Translations under genes and position numbers: made by a program
Assembly: GCA_900548085.1 (NCBI GenBank)
Contig: URJF01000084.1
Span: forward strand, 1 to 6,554
DNA from: an uncultured Oscillospiraceae bacterium
GTDB lineage: Bacteria; Bacillota; Clostridia; Oscillospirales; Acutalibacteraceae
Direction: 5' to 3'
DNA length: 6,554 nucleotides
Part shown: piece by piece, positions 6,449 through 6,554 of the stretch
How the letters are laid out: each line of letters opens with the position of its first letter
Numbering within the stretch: position 1 is the first letter of the stretch
Notes under the pieces: generated by a model
Told to the model about the DNA's origin: nothing
Database searches by the model: none
What the model saw: the letters and a program-made list of their open reading frames with translations, nothing else

Positions 6449-6554
6449 ATGCCATTTTATGACATCGCCGGACTTACGGTAAGAATGAACAACTGTGGCG
6501 GAAGAAGTGAGAAGCAAGCTATACCCTATCTTGCAAAAAATCAGGATCCCGAAC
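6449..6554 (+). CDS. Unrecognised protein, N-terminal 35 residues only (runs off the right edge)
   Basis: The frame stays open for 35 codons to the window edge. It starts MPFYDIAGLTVRMNNCGGRS and continues through a segment reading EKQAIPYLAKNQDPE. I do not recognise the family. The opening pattern of a short beta-type stretch (FYDIAGLTVRM) followed by a charged segment is loosely reminiscent of the N-terminus of clostridial HPr-kinase/PEP-carboxykinase-like proteins, but this is a guess from impression only. No signal peptide or membrane segment is visible in the part seen. Evidence that it is real: a consensus promoter, a well-spaced AAAGGA site and its position just after a divergent promoter region. 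An alternative start at 6443 would add only two residues (MF). Confidence 0.7.
   Translation, partial: MPFYDIAGLTVRMNNCGGRSEKQAIPYLAKNQDPE

Noticed and set aside
1..6554. CRISPR array, tRNA, riboswitch, insertion sequence or integration site
   Set aside because: No spaced long direct repeats, cloverleaf, leader long enough for a riboswitch, transposase or terminal inverted repeats were seen; coding density is nearly complete.

Overview
The window looks like a core chromosomal segment of a Firmicute, most likely a member of the Clostridia. Three things point there: the dprA-topA-trmFO order, the presence of a folate-dependent TrmFO (the enzyme type of most Firmicutes), and moderate G+C (by eye a little over 40%) with an AT-rich intergenic region. 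No mobile element, CRISPR array, tRNA or rRNA was seen.

Layout: almost everything (positions 1-6299) is one tightly packed minus-strand gene string, read right to left. It runs: SpoU/TrmH-family RNA methyltransferase (6299-5526), dprA (5529-4318), topA (4297-2189), trmFO (2189-879) and plsX (895 to beyond the left edge). The junctions are a 4-base ATGA overlap, a 20-base gap, a 1-base TAATG overlap and a 17-base overlap. This strongly suggests one operon with translational coupling. To the right lies a 149-base AT-rich divergent intergenic region with a well-formed plus-strand sigma-A-type promoter and likely minus-strand promoters. It is followed by the first 35 codons of an unrecognised plus-strand gene that runs off the right edge.

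Functionally the string mixes RNA modification (a 2'-O-methyltransferase-type enzyme; m5U54 of tRNA by TrmFO), DNA handling (DprA loads RecA on incoming single strands; TopA relaxes negative supercoils) and the start of phospholipid synthesis (PlsX makes acyl-phosphate). These are housekeeping genes linked by position rather than by one pathway. The join of trmFO directly to plsX differs from Bacillus subtilis, where trmFO is followed by codV(xerC)-clpQ-clpY-codY and plsX sits in the fapR-plsX-fabD cluster. No clear undescribed system is visible. The points most worth a second look are the unidentified divergent gene, its symmetric promoter region, and the trmFO/plsX overlap.
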